DNA of 64,000 nt, taken from NCBI RefSeq assembly GCF_900110105.1, contig NZ_FOCL01000010.1, positions 124,001-188,000 of the forward strand, in the 5' to 3' direction. Below, piece after piece: positions 36,626 to 44,801 of this stretch (within the stretch, counting starts at the first letter, position 1; each line of letters starts with the position of its first letter). Made by a program: the position numbers and the translations under genes. The notes under the pieces were generated by a model. The model worked only from the letters and a program-made list of their open reading frames with translations. It was not told the origin of the DNA and made no database searches. This DNA is from Mucilaginibacter gossypiicola. Its GTDB lineage: Bacteria; Bacteroidota; Bacteroidia; Sphingobacteriales; Sphingobacteriaceae.

Positions 36626-37624
36626 ATGAAATACAAAGTATTTATCGGCATCGATGTATCAAAGCTTACTATTGATGTCCACCTGCACGGAATCGGTGCT
36701 TCCAAAACATTCAGTAACGAGGAAAAAGGATTTGCTTCGCTTTTAAGTTGGGTAAAAAAGCATAGTAAACAATCGGAATCGGCGGAGATGATCATATGCT
36801 TCGAGCATACCGGTATGTATTCAATTAAACTTGCCACCTATCTAAATGATATTGGAATCCCATTCGCTATGCTTCCTGCGCTTCAGATCAAACAATCTAT
36901 AGGGATCAGAAGAGGAAAGAATGACCAGATCGATGCACAAAGAATCGCTGAATATGCTTGGCTACACCGCGAAACCATTCAGGCAACTCTATTACCAGCC
37001 AAAAGTATTCTCAAACTTCAGTCGCTGCTTACATTACGAAATCGCTTGGTATGTGATCGTGGAGGGTATGAAGCCACATGGAAAGAACAGAAAAAGGCAT
37101 TGGAAGGAAAAGAGCACAAGGGAATATTTCAAGTTTATAAAAGCCTGATAATGAACCTAACGGTTCAAGTTAAAAAGATTGAAGAACAAATAAAGGCGGT
37201 TATAGAAAGTGATGAAGCAGTTAAATTAAACTATCAATTACTGACCAGTATTAAGTGTGTAGGACCTGTACTGGCCGCAAATATGATTGCTTATACGCAC
37301 AATTTTACCCGTTTTGCTACCTGGCGAAAGTTCGCCTGCTATGTGGGAACTGCTCCTTTTGAACATCAGTCTGGCACGAGTATAAAAGGAAGAACACGAG
37401 TCAGTAGTTTATCCAACAAGCAGCTAAAAAAATTAATCCACATGGTGGCCATTTGTGCTTGCGCATATAATCCAGAGATGAAAAGCTATTATAAAAGAAG
37501 AGTGAGCGAAGGGAAAAATAAGATGAGTACGCTAAATGTTATACGCAACAAGATCATTTCCAGAATGTTTGCCGTTGTCAATCGCGGCTCGGGCTATGTG
37601 GATCTGATGAAATATGCAGCTTAG
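36626..37624 (+). CDS. IS110-family transposase (RuvC-like DEDD recombinase)
   Basis: 332 aa. The N-terminal DEDD_Tnp_IS110 domain has FIGIDVSKLTIDVHL (first Asp, about 9), ICFEHTGMY (Glu, about 60) and GKNDQIDAQRIAEYAW (Asp pair, about 95-101). A coiled linker is followed by the C-terminal transposase_20 domain: LLTSIKCVGPVLAANMIAY, FATWRKFACYVGTAPFEHQSG and KQLKKLIHMVAICA, with the catalytic Ser in SGTSIKGR. The length is typical and the frame intact, so the element may be active. IS110 recombinases act with a structured non-coding RNA. Confidence 0.95.
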   Translation: MKYKVFIGIDVSKLTIDVHLHGIGASKTFSNEEKGFASLLSWVKKHSKQSESAEMIICFEHTGMYSIKLATYLNDIGIPFAMLPALQIKQSIGIRRGKNDQIDAQRIAEYAWLHRETIQATLLPAKSILKLQSLLTLRNRLVCDRGGYEATWKEQKKALEGKEHKGIFQVYKSLIMNLTVQVKKIEEQIKAVIESDEAVKLNYQLLTSIKCVGPVLAANMIAYTHNFTRFATWRKFACYVGTAPFEHQSGTSIKGRTRVSSLSNKQLKKLIHMVAICACAYNPEMKSYYKRRVSEGKNKMSTLNVIRNKIISRMFAVVNRGSGYVDLMKYAA

Positions 37625-37658
37625 GGTTTATCATCTAAACTCTTAAACAACTCCCCTT

Positions 37659-37745
37659 ATTTTGGACGGGTTCTGTCAAGGGCAGCGAAGGGCGGGCTTG
37701 TGCGGCTGCGCTGTTTATGTACCCTTGACCGGTTCCGGCCAAAAT
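37659..37745. terminator. Long imperfect hairpin downstream of the IS110 transposase
   Basis: The arms ATTTTGGACGGGTTCTGTCA (from 37659) and a region ending GGCCAAAAT (37722-37745) pair over about 24 bp with several mismatches, and CAGCG/CGCTG extend the stem inward. It lies inside the IS and may end transposase transcription or be part of the right end. Confidence 0.55.
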
Positions 37746-37930
37746 GAGAATTTTGTTGTCGAGTTAAGATGAAGAAATATTATTTGGAAAAGTCTTAGAA
37801 TACGGGCGGGGCCGCTGAAAAAAAAAACACAATGGCCCGCTCCGCATGGCCTTTACTTTTTATCCCGGCGGTGGGCTATTTTTGCGGAGGTGGTGAATAT
37901 GGAAGTATGCAGATCTACAGAAAAGATTAG

Positions 37931-40900
37931 TTAGGCGATATTTGAACTTTGATTAAACCCATCAATTATACTGATAATCTTAACCGTGTCCTCATCTTTA
38001 AATACGCCTGAAACTCCTTGTTGGTTAATGTCGGTAAATGGCCTGTCAAACAGCATGCTCCTGTCTATAGTACCATTGTTAGTTAGGTAGTTGATCAGCG
38101 TGTCCATAAATGTCATCTGTGGGGCGGTGGTACCGGGGCGGTTGATAAACTCAGCAAATAGGGCTTTTGCAGCAACAGCATCTAACCCTATAATTGAGCG
38201 GATAAAGGCTATAAAATCACGGCCTTTTAGTATTTCATCTAAATGCTCCGCAGCTTCAGGCTCTTCTTCAAACAGCAGGGATTTTATTTGCTCAAGCTCA
38301 TCGGTTGATATTGGCTGATTGGTTTTTATTTTACTGATAGCAAGATAGTTTTCGTGCTTGCGGATAAACGAGGCTACCCTTTTATTATAAGTATCTAAAC
38401 CAACGTAGGGTACTATGATATCCATCAGGGTAATTTCGCCCGTTAGCTCGTCGGTAATGTTGGTGTATATTTTAGCTTGGTTTTCTTTCTCAATAAACTT
38501 CATCAGCTCACGAATCTCCTCCCGTATATGTTCTACCCGAGGGATGCTAATGTTTTGCCAAAATGCGTCGTTGGTGAGCGACAACAGCAGATTTTTTTTA
38601 GCGGCAACCTGCGGTATGGTGGTTTGCTTTAACAACGATGTGGCAGTATCTTTTACTATGGTGATAAACTTATTTAGGTTTTTATCATCGTTTAAATAGG
38701 CGTTCATTAAGCGGTAAGCTATCGCGTCGAATTTGCGGGCATCAAAATCAGGATCGGAGTTGATGAGCAGGGGTACGATATTCTTTTTTAAATCCCGCAG
38801 TTTGTCTTCCGTAAGACTGTTCCAGTGGTTTCTATCGGCAAATGCTATTATCAAACGTAAATGCTGGCGGTTAACAAAGCTGTCCTGATTTAACAGCAAA
38901 ATTTCCTGGTGTAATTCATTCAGCAAGGATGTCCGGTATTCGTTTAGTTCGTCATCGGCCACAAATTTTTCGAGGGTAACGGCCAACTCAACTTTTAACA
39001 GAAATACACGCTGTGTTAGCGAGACAGTTAAGCCTGGTTCAACCCCGGCAGGGTTATCGCCAAAAAATTCAATATTGCCGCAGAAATCAAAAATATAAAA
39101 GTCTTTTTTATCCAACCCAATTCCAAATACGTCAGGACAAAGGCGGGTTCCACGGCCAATCATTTGCCAGTACTTTGAGCTTGAACGCACCGGTTTAAAA
39201 AATACCAGGTTCAATATTTCAGGCACATCTATCCCGGTATCCAGCATATCAACCGATACCACTATTTGCGGCATTTTATCGGCCTGTTTAAACAGATCGA
39301 TAGCTGCCTCAGGTTTATCGGAAGAGTGGGTGACCACCTGTAAATAATGCCCTTTTAGCTGTGGATATAAGTGGTTGAAACAATTAGCGATATAGTTAGC
39401 ATGTTTTTGATTTTTAGCGAAGATGATGGTTTTGCCAATAGTATCACCATTGTTTACCTTATGGCCTTTATCCATTAATAGCTGCAAAACTTTGTTAACG
39501 GTATCTTCATTAAACAGCCACTCGTTCAGCGCTGCCGAATCTATTTCGTCTGGGATATCATCTTCGCTGGTGGCGAAGGTTTCCTCATATTTAATTTTGT
39601 CTTCGGGGCTTAACTCGGCATATTTAATACCTTGCCGCAAAAATTTCAATGGAACACTTAACGCTGCGGGAGGCCGTAAAAATTCATCCTCGACCGCCTT
39701 GTTTAATTCGTAGCTAAAGGTTGGCACACCGGCTTCCAGTTTGAACAAATCGTAAGTGTCTTTTTCTGTTTCAGATTTCGGGGTGGCTGTTAAACCCAGG
39801 CGAATGCCATCGAAATAGTTGAAAATGGCCTTGTATTTTTGGTAGATGGAACGGTGTACTTCGTCAAAAATGATCAAATCGAAATAGCCGGTGGTGAATA
39901 AGCGCCTTTCTCCATCAAACTCGTTATCTATTTGATTGATCATAGTTTGGTAAGTGGAGAACACCATACGTACCTGATCGGATGTTTTATCTTTTGTAAG
40001 ATTGACCGACGTTAACTGCGGCAGGTAATCGTTAAAAGCGTTTTTAGCCTGCGATACCAGCGGCGTCCTGTCTGCCAAAAAAAGGATTCGTTTTACTTTG
40101 TTGGTTTTAGTAAGCACATCAACCATAGCGGCGGCAGTGCGCGTTTTGCCGCTACCGGTGGCCATGATGAACAACAAGTCGCGTCTATGGCCATCCAGTG
40201 CTTCTTTAGCGCGCTGTATGGCTTCTATTTGATAATAGCGGCCTGCTATGGTGGTATTGACAGACTGACCGCTCAATGGCTTTTCTATCAGCCTGCGATT
40301 CATCAGCGTTTCCAGATCTTCTTTACAGTAAAACCCATAAACTTGCCGGTAAGGGTAATGCAGATCATCCCAGATATTATGCTCGAACCCGTTGCTGACA
40401 AACATGATTGGTCGGCGGCCAAATTCTTTTTCAAGTGCGTCGGCATAGCGTTTGGCCTGGCCTAAACCTTTGTCCCGACCGTCAACGGTTGTTTTCTTGG
40501 CTTCTACCACGGCAAGGGGTTTACCATCATTACCGAATAACACGTAATCGGCACGGTCGGCACCAGCTTCGCTGTGTTTTAGCGGATATTCGGCTACAGT
40601 GTTGGCCTCGCCTACTATCCAGCCGGCTTCTTTCAGTAGGATATCGATATACAGCTCGCGGGTTAATTTCTCTGACGGAGAATGATATTCGATACCGGTA
40701 GCGGTTTCGGCAACGGCATCAGCCAGCGGCTCTTCTGCCAATACCTCAATCTCCTTTTTTATGGCTGCGGCAACTTCAACAGCTTCTTCCTCCTGTATTT
40801 TTGATGCTTTAAATGGCTCACGGTAAATGGTATCCCCGTAAAAACTGACCAGCCATTGCGCAAAGGCGTGCAGGTTGATAAGACAGGTATAGGCATCTTT

Positions 40901-41227
40901 TGTAGTTGTTTTTTTGTGCCTGTCGCTGTGAACAGCCAGGTTGCCCGTGCGGCGGATGGCGGTAATATCCGTTAGCAATTGGCGACCCACCAAGTAGGTG
41001 AAACCGGGTTTATACATGAGGGCGTTCAGGGTATTCTCGTCCTCGTCATGGATCACGTCCAGCTGGCGGTCGGTATCAAACATCCAGCGGACCATTTCCT
41101 CTAACGATTTACGGCACACAATGGCGCAAATTTCGGCGTCTGTTTGCAGGTAGGTTTCCGCTTTACGGGCCTGCTCGTAGAACACCTGGTATTGGCCCGT
41201 TAAAAAGTAGAAGTTACCCTGCTGCAT
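37931..41227 (-). CDS. hsdR: Type I restriction enzyme R subunit
   Basis: 1098 aa. The N-terminal DUF4145-like helical domain (about 10-120) is followed by an HSDR_N nuclease: ADYVLFGNDGKPLAVVEAKKT (about 222-245) gives the Asp and the ExK of the PD-(D/E)XK site. The SF2 translocase has Walker A MATGSGKTRTA (about 353), DEVH in IIFDEVHRS (about 454), GLTATPKSE and motif VI QMIGRGTRLCPD. The C-terminal part resembles EcoEI R (PF08463). It translocates and cuts unmethylated DNA with HsdM and HsdS. It is the last gene of the operon, 35 nt after hsdS. Confidence 0.95.
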   Translation of the reverse strand: MQQGNFYFLTGQYQVFYEQARKAETYLQTDAEICAIVCRKSLEEMVRWMFDTDRQLDVIHDEDENTLNALMYKPGFTYLVGRQLLTDITAIRRTGNLAVHSDRHKKTTTKDAYTCLINLHAFAQWLVSFYGDTIYREPFKASKIQEEEAVEVAAAIKKEIEVLAEEPLADAVAETATGIEYHSPSEKLTRELYIDILLKEAGWIVGEANTVAEYPLKHSEAGADRADYVLFGNDGKPLAVVEAKKTTVDGRDKGLGQAKRYADALEKEFGRRPIMFVSNGFEHNIWDDLHYPYRQVYGFYCKEDLETLMNRRLIEKPLSGQSVNTTIAGRYYQIEAIQRAKEALDGHRRDLLFIMATGSGKTRTAAAMVDVLTKTNKVKRILFLADRTPLVSQAKNAFNDYLPQLTSVNLTKDKTSDQVRMVFSTYQTMINQIDNEFDGERRLFTTGYFDLIIFDEVHRSIYQKYKAIFNYFDGIRLGLTATPKSETEKDTYDLFKLEAGVPTFSYELNKAVEDEFLRPPAALSVPLKFLRQGIKYAELSPEDKIKYEETFATSEDDIPDEIDSAALNEWLFNEDTVNKVLQLLMDKGHKVNNGDTIGKTIIFAKNQKHANYIANCFNHLYPQLKGHYLQVVTHSSDKPEAAIDLFKQADKMPQIVVSVDMLDTGIDVPEILNLVFFKPVRSSSKYWQMIGRGTRLCPDVFGIGLDKKDFYIFDFCGNIEFFGDNPAGVEPGLTVSLTQRVFLLKVELAVTLEKFVADDELNEYRTSLLNELHQEILLLNQDSFVNRQHLRLIIAFADRNHWNSLTEDKLRDLKKNIVPLLINSDPDFDARKFDAIAYRLMNAYLNDDKNLNKFITIVKDTATSLLKQTTIPQVAAKKNLLLSLTNDAFWQNISIPRVEHIREEIRELMKFIEKENQAKIYTNITDELTGEITLMDIIVPYVGLDTYNKRVASFIRKHENYLAISKIKTNQPISTDELEQIKSLLFEEEPEAAEHLDEILKGRDFIAFIRSIIGLDAVAAKALFAEFINRPGTTAPQMTFMDTLINYLTNNGTIDRSMLFDRPFTDINQQGVSGVFKDEDTVKIISIIDGFNQSSNIA

Positions 41228-41262
41228 TTGATGTAATTAGGTAAGCACTAAACTATTAAAAA

Positions 41263-42441
41263 TTAATTTAAAACACCATTAAAAGCTTTTTGCAATAAGG
41301 CCTGGAACAACTTCTCAGACTCCTGCATTTGCACTTTCAGTTTTTCTTTTTGCTGCTCGATGTTTTGGATTTGTTTTGCGAATTGGTTTTGGAGGGCAAG
41401 CGGAGGAACAACAGCTTTGAATTTTTTAATATCGCCAACGTTAATGTGGCCAACTGTCGACCCTTTTGTCTGTCTTAAAGCTTGGTTATAAATGGCGTCA
41501 CTTCTTAACTGAAACCAAAAAAATATAGGATTCGCGACTGTTTTGTCAGGTCGAAAAAGCATCGTTCTTTGACCAAGGCATAAACTCGTGTTAAGCGGCA
41601 CTAATACAGCTTCTCCAAATGAACCTTCTCTTCCGTAAATCACATCATTAAACTGTGGCTGAAGCGCTTTTATTCTTTGTAAAAATCCAGCCTCATCTAC
41701 ATATTTCATGCTTTCCCATTTAATTTGACCATTAACCAATTCGCTTGTTCGGATACAAGGATATTGTGATGTCATTTCAATATATTTAGGTGTAGTATGT
41801 GGGCAATCAACTATATATGTTGATATTTCAGCAAGGGTTTTTATACACCAATTCTTTTCATTTCTAACCGGATCGCCAAACATATCAATAAATAAGCTTT
41901 GGGCAAGGTCATCGTAGTATTGCAGTAGTTGCTTATCCTTTTTGCGTAGGTTGTCGGCTTTGTCTAAGATATCGGCAATACGTTTTTGAACAGTTATTGA
42001 TCCAAAAGGAATAAATAGATTAGCTATTTCCCCTGTACTTATATTTGGTTGTGCAGCACCTTGTGCCCCAGTTTCAATTTCTTTTTGTAAAAGATTTAAG
42101 TAATGATAGATATATCTTGTATCGACACTATTATTTTTTGGTCGCAGCAATCCTACTCGTTGGTTAAGCAATGCGCTTTCGTCTGAATCATAAATACCGT
42201 ATTTGCCAGTTGTTGCACCCGACAATGCAACTAAGATATCGCCTCTTTTAACCAAAAATTTAGAATATTTTGTTAAATATTCAGACGGCACATTCACAGC
42301 ATGGTCTATTCTAACACTGTTATTATTAATATTGGATATTCTTATTAAGGGAATCCCTTCGTCTTTAAATTCAATGCTTTTAAATGCAAATCCATTTAAC
42401 ACTGTACACACTTCACCAAGTCTTACTGCCTCCCAACTCAT
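41263..42441 (-). CDS. hsdS: Type I restriction-modification specificity subunit
   Basis: 392 aa with two target-recognition domains: WEAVRLGEVCTVLNGFAFKS onward (about 3-165) and the CIKTLAEISTYIVDCPHTTP part (about 200-370). Each is followed by a conserved helix (VQKRIADILDKADNLRKKDK and QNQFAKQIQNIEQQKEKLK) that acts as a spacer. HsdS sets the bipartite DNA target read by the M2S and R2M2S complexes. Its ATG overlaps the hsdM stop (ATGA, 42438-42441). No inverted-repeat shuffling partner is nearby. Confidence 0.95.
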   Translation of the reverse strand: MSWEAVRLGEVCTVLNGFAFKSIEFKDEGIPLIRISNINNNSVRIDHAVNVPSEYLTKYSKFLVKRGDILVALSGATTGKYGIYDSDESALLNQRVGLLRPKNNSVDTRYIYHYLNLLQKEIETGAQGAAQPNISTGEIANLFIPFGSITVQKRIADILDKADNLRKKDKQLLQYYDDLAQSLFIDMFGDPVRNEKNWCIKTLAEISTYIVDCPHTTPKYIEMTSQYPCIRTSELVNGQIKWESMKYVDEAGFLQRIKALQPQFNDVIYGREGSFGEAVLVPLNTSLCLGQRTMLFRPDKTVANPIFFWFQLRSDAIYNQALRQTKGSTVGHINVGDIKKFKAVVPPLALQNQFAKQIQNIEQQKEKLKVQMQESEKLFQALLQKAFNGVLN

Positions 42442-43922
42442 ACCAACTCCTTATTATACGCCAGTGATCCTTTCAACTCCAGCATCAGCACAGCTCTTTC
42501 CTTATCAAGGCTTACAATCCGCTCAATAATCACCTCCGGTTTATCGTAAGTTTTTTCTACATGTGCGGTTTCCTTATAGCGGTTAATGCTCAAATCGTAG
42601 TTATTGGCCTGAATTTCGGCAAGAGGTACTAAAAAGCTCTGCTCGGTACGGGTGCGGCTGGTTTCGGCCGCTCGGTTATTCCAGCGGCTTACAATATCGG
42701 GAATATCGTTGTCGGTAATGTCCTGTCGCTTATCGTCTAGGCTCAGTCCGTCGGCTTTCATATCGTAAAACCAAACCTTATCGGTTCCGCCAGCGCCGGT
42801 TTTGGTAAATAACAACACCGCTGTGCTTACCCCGGCATAAGGTTTAAACACCCCGCTTGGCATGGATATTACCCCGGTCAATTGGTTATTATCTAAAATC
42901 TCTTTCCGTATTTGCTTATGCGCGTTTGATGAACCGAACAACACACCATCGGGCACAATAACCGCCGCCCGGCCGCCTAATTTTAAGCCTCGCAATATCA
43001 GGGCTATAAAAAGCAATTCGGTTTTGGTGGTTTTTACTACGCTGCTCAGGCTGCTATCAACCGCGTCATGATCTAACGATCCTTTAAATGGCGGGTTAGC
43101 CAATATCAGGGTGGCATTGCTTTTAAAGTCGCTATTGGCCTCGCTAAGGGCATCTACATCATACAGCTGAGGGTTTTCTATACCGTGCAGCAGCAGGTTC
43201 ATAGCGCCAATGCGTATCATGGTAGCATCAAACTCCATCCCCATAAACATCTCGCCCTCATACCTTTTACGAGTTTCAGGATTATTCAGTATTTGCGGAT
43301 TACGCTCTAAAATATACTCGGCAGCCTTTACCAAAAAACCGGATGTTCCTGCTGATGGATCGCAGATGATATCTTCGGGGGTGGGGTTAGTCATTTCGAC
43401 CATCATGCGAATGATGTGCCTCGGCGTGCGGAACTGCCCATTAGTGCCCGCACTGGCTATTTTGCTGAGCAGATATTCGTATACATCGCCCTTGGTATCA
43501 CGGTCGTTCATATCCACTGCCGAAAGTAGATCTACCACCAACTGCAACAATCGAGGTGTAGGGATCATAAAGGTGGCCCCCTTCATGTATTTGTTGAACG
43601 ATGAATCGGTTGACGCACCCTTGTTCTTCATAAAGTCAAACACGCCATCAGCCTTCCTAAACAAATCAAACATGGTTTCAGCATCCATATCCTTAAACAC
43701 ACTCCAGCGCAGTTGCTGCTCTTCCGCTTGGTAAACCGGGTTTTTAATGGGATCGCCCAACGCATTCGCTCTTCTTTCTGCCAGAATTTGCAATTCATCC
43801 AGTCTGCGTATAAAAAGCAGGTACGTGATCTGCTCGATCACGGTTAAGGGGTTGGATACGCCACCGGTCCAAAAGGTAGTCCAAACTTTATCTATTTGTG
43901 ATTTGAGGGATGATGTTAGCAT
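42438..43922 (-). CDS. hsdM: Type I restriction-modification N6-adenine methyltransferase subunit
   Basis: 494 aa. The N-terminal helical HsdM domain (DKVWTTFWTGGVSNPLTVIE, about 9-28) precedes the methylase fold with SAM motif I DPSAGTSGF (about 185) and an intact catalytic motif IV ANPPF (about 276). PDGVLFGSSNAHKQIR marks motif VI-VIII. Intact motifs predict a working methylase. Its start overlaps the response-regulator stop (TAATG), which ties its translation to the signalling genes upstream. Confidence 0.95.
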   Translation of the reverse strand: MLTSSLKSQIDKVWTTFWTGGVSNPLTVIEQITYLLFIRRLDELQILAERRANALGDPIKNPVYQAEEQQLRWSVFKDMDAETMFDLFRKADGVFDFMKNKGASTDSSFNKYMKGATFMIPTPRLLQLVVDLLSAVDMNDRDTKGDVYEYLLSKIASAGTNGQFRTPRHIIRMMVEMTNPTPEDIICDPSAGTSGFLVKAAEYILERNPQILNNPETRKRYEGEMFMGMEFDATMIRIGAMNLLLHGIENPQLYDVDALSEANSDFKSNATLILANPPFKGSLDHDAVDSSLSSVVKTTKTELLFIALILRGLKLGGRAAVIVPDGVLFGSSNAHKQIRKEILDNNQLTGVISMPSGVFKPYAGVSTAVLLFTKTGAGGTDKVWFYDMKADGLSLDDKRQDITDNDIPDIVSRWNNRAAETSRTRTEQSFLVPLAEIQANNYDLSINRYKETAHVEKTYDKPEVIIERIVSLDKERAVLMLELKGSLAYNKELV

Positions 43923-44800
43923 TAGTTTATAAGTTTTTTAGCCCAGGTGACAAGATCAAGAAAATTATGTATTAAAGAAATAGTTGTATTACTTGAGGGA
44001 TAATCAGCGATTTTCTGGGCGTCTTCCGGAGAATGGCTACCGAAATTGCTGGTTACCTTATAAAGATTGATAGCTGGATAATAAATATGTGGAAGTATTC
44101 CTTCTTTGTCATTTATATAATTAAAAACATCACTTGATCTGCTTGAATTTTTTTGAATAATTCCCGAACTATTATTCAAATATTTATCAAAGACTACATC
44201 CATTAAATGTTCATTTAGCCTCCGAAGCGAGGCTAAAACCATTACTCTTGTAGCTATGCTATCAGATTTAAAAGTATCTCCTTTTAGTATCTCGCTTAAG
44301 ATAGCAAGATTAGGTTCATCAAAATAAGCGTCAGCAAACTCAAAACAATCAGGATAATTTTTTCTTAATACCGCCTCGGTACTATTGTTATAAGTATCCC
44401 ATATAAAATTTATTAGTGCCTGTTCGTTGCCTTTTTCAAATATTTCGCAGTTAACAACCTCGCTATGGCTAACTTTTACGTCAGCAAAGCCAGTGTTAAT
44501 ACAATAAGGTAAAAATCTTTGCTGCTCATTGGATATTCTTTCTATCTCCCGAAAAATTTTTATGAGATTAGCCTCACTTTCCGATCCGGTTTTTTGGCCC
44601 TCGTGTAAAAATGCGCGTGCATCGAGAACTACAAACTTGTGTTTTTTGTGATCTTCTTCCAACTTTTCAATCAGTAAATCCACATTGTCCACCGCGTCTA
44701 CTATTATTCGATTGGCTTGAGCTATTCCTTTAAAACTATCTCTATAACTTGGGCTATCTTCGTAATGTAATATTGTGATGGGTTTGATAATTGTTGCCAT
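43922..44800 (-). CDS. Response-regulator protein with an unknown C-terminal domain, in the type I R-M operon
   Basis: 292 aa. The N-terminal half matches a receiver domain: acidic pocket Glu14-Asp15 (ILHYEDS), phospho-acceptor Asp60 (FVVLDAR), Thr103 (YCINTGFAD) and Lys123 (IFEKGNE), with an insert of about 16 residues between strands 3 and 4. The C-terminal half (about 135-292, ending FLDLVTWAKKLIN) appears helical, and I recognise no DNA-binding or enzymatic motif. The ATG is one base after the stop of the kinase fusion gene, so the kinase is the probable phosphodonor. The output is likely a protein contact, for example with HsdM, HsdS or HsdR; that is inference. Confidence 0.75.
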   Translation of the reverse strand: MATIIKPITILHYEDSPSYRDSFKGIAQANRIIVDAVDNVDLLIEKLEEDHKKHKFVVLDARAFLHEGQKTGSESEANLIKIFREIERISNEQQRFLPYCINTGFADVKVSHSEVVNCEIFEKGNEQALINFIWDTYNNSTEAVLRKNYPDCFEFADAYFDEPNLAILSEILKGDTFKSDSIATRVMVLASLRRLNEHLMDVVFDKYLNNSSGIIQKNSSRSSDVFNYINDKEGILPHIYYPAINLYKVTSNFGSHSPEDAQKIADYPSSNTTISLIHNFLDLVTWAKKLIN

Positions 44801-44801
44801 A

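Larger units (their letters stand above)
36260..37811 (+). mobile_element. IS110-family insertion sequence
   Basis: The boundaries come from comparison with the uninterrupted copy at 31180-31320: homology on the left ends in ACACACCATTCCA (to 36259) and resumes at CCGCTGAAAAAA (37812). The element is therefore about 1.55 kb, with about 365 bp of non-coding DNA before and about 185 bp after the transposase gene. There are no long terminal inverted repeats, as is usual for IS110. The exact ends are uncertain by a few bases. Confidence 0.8.
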
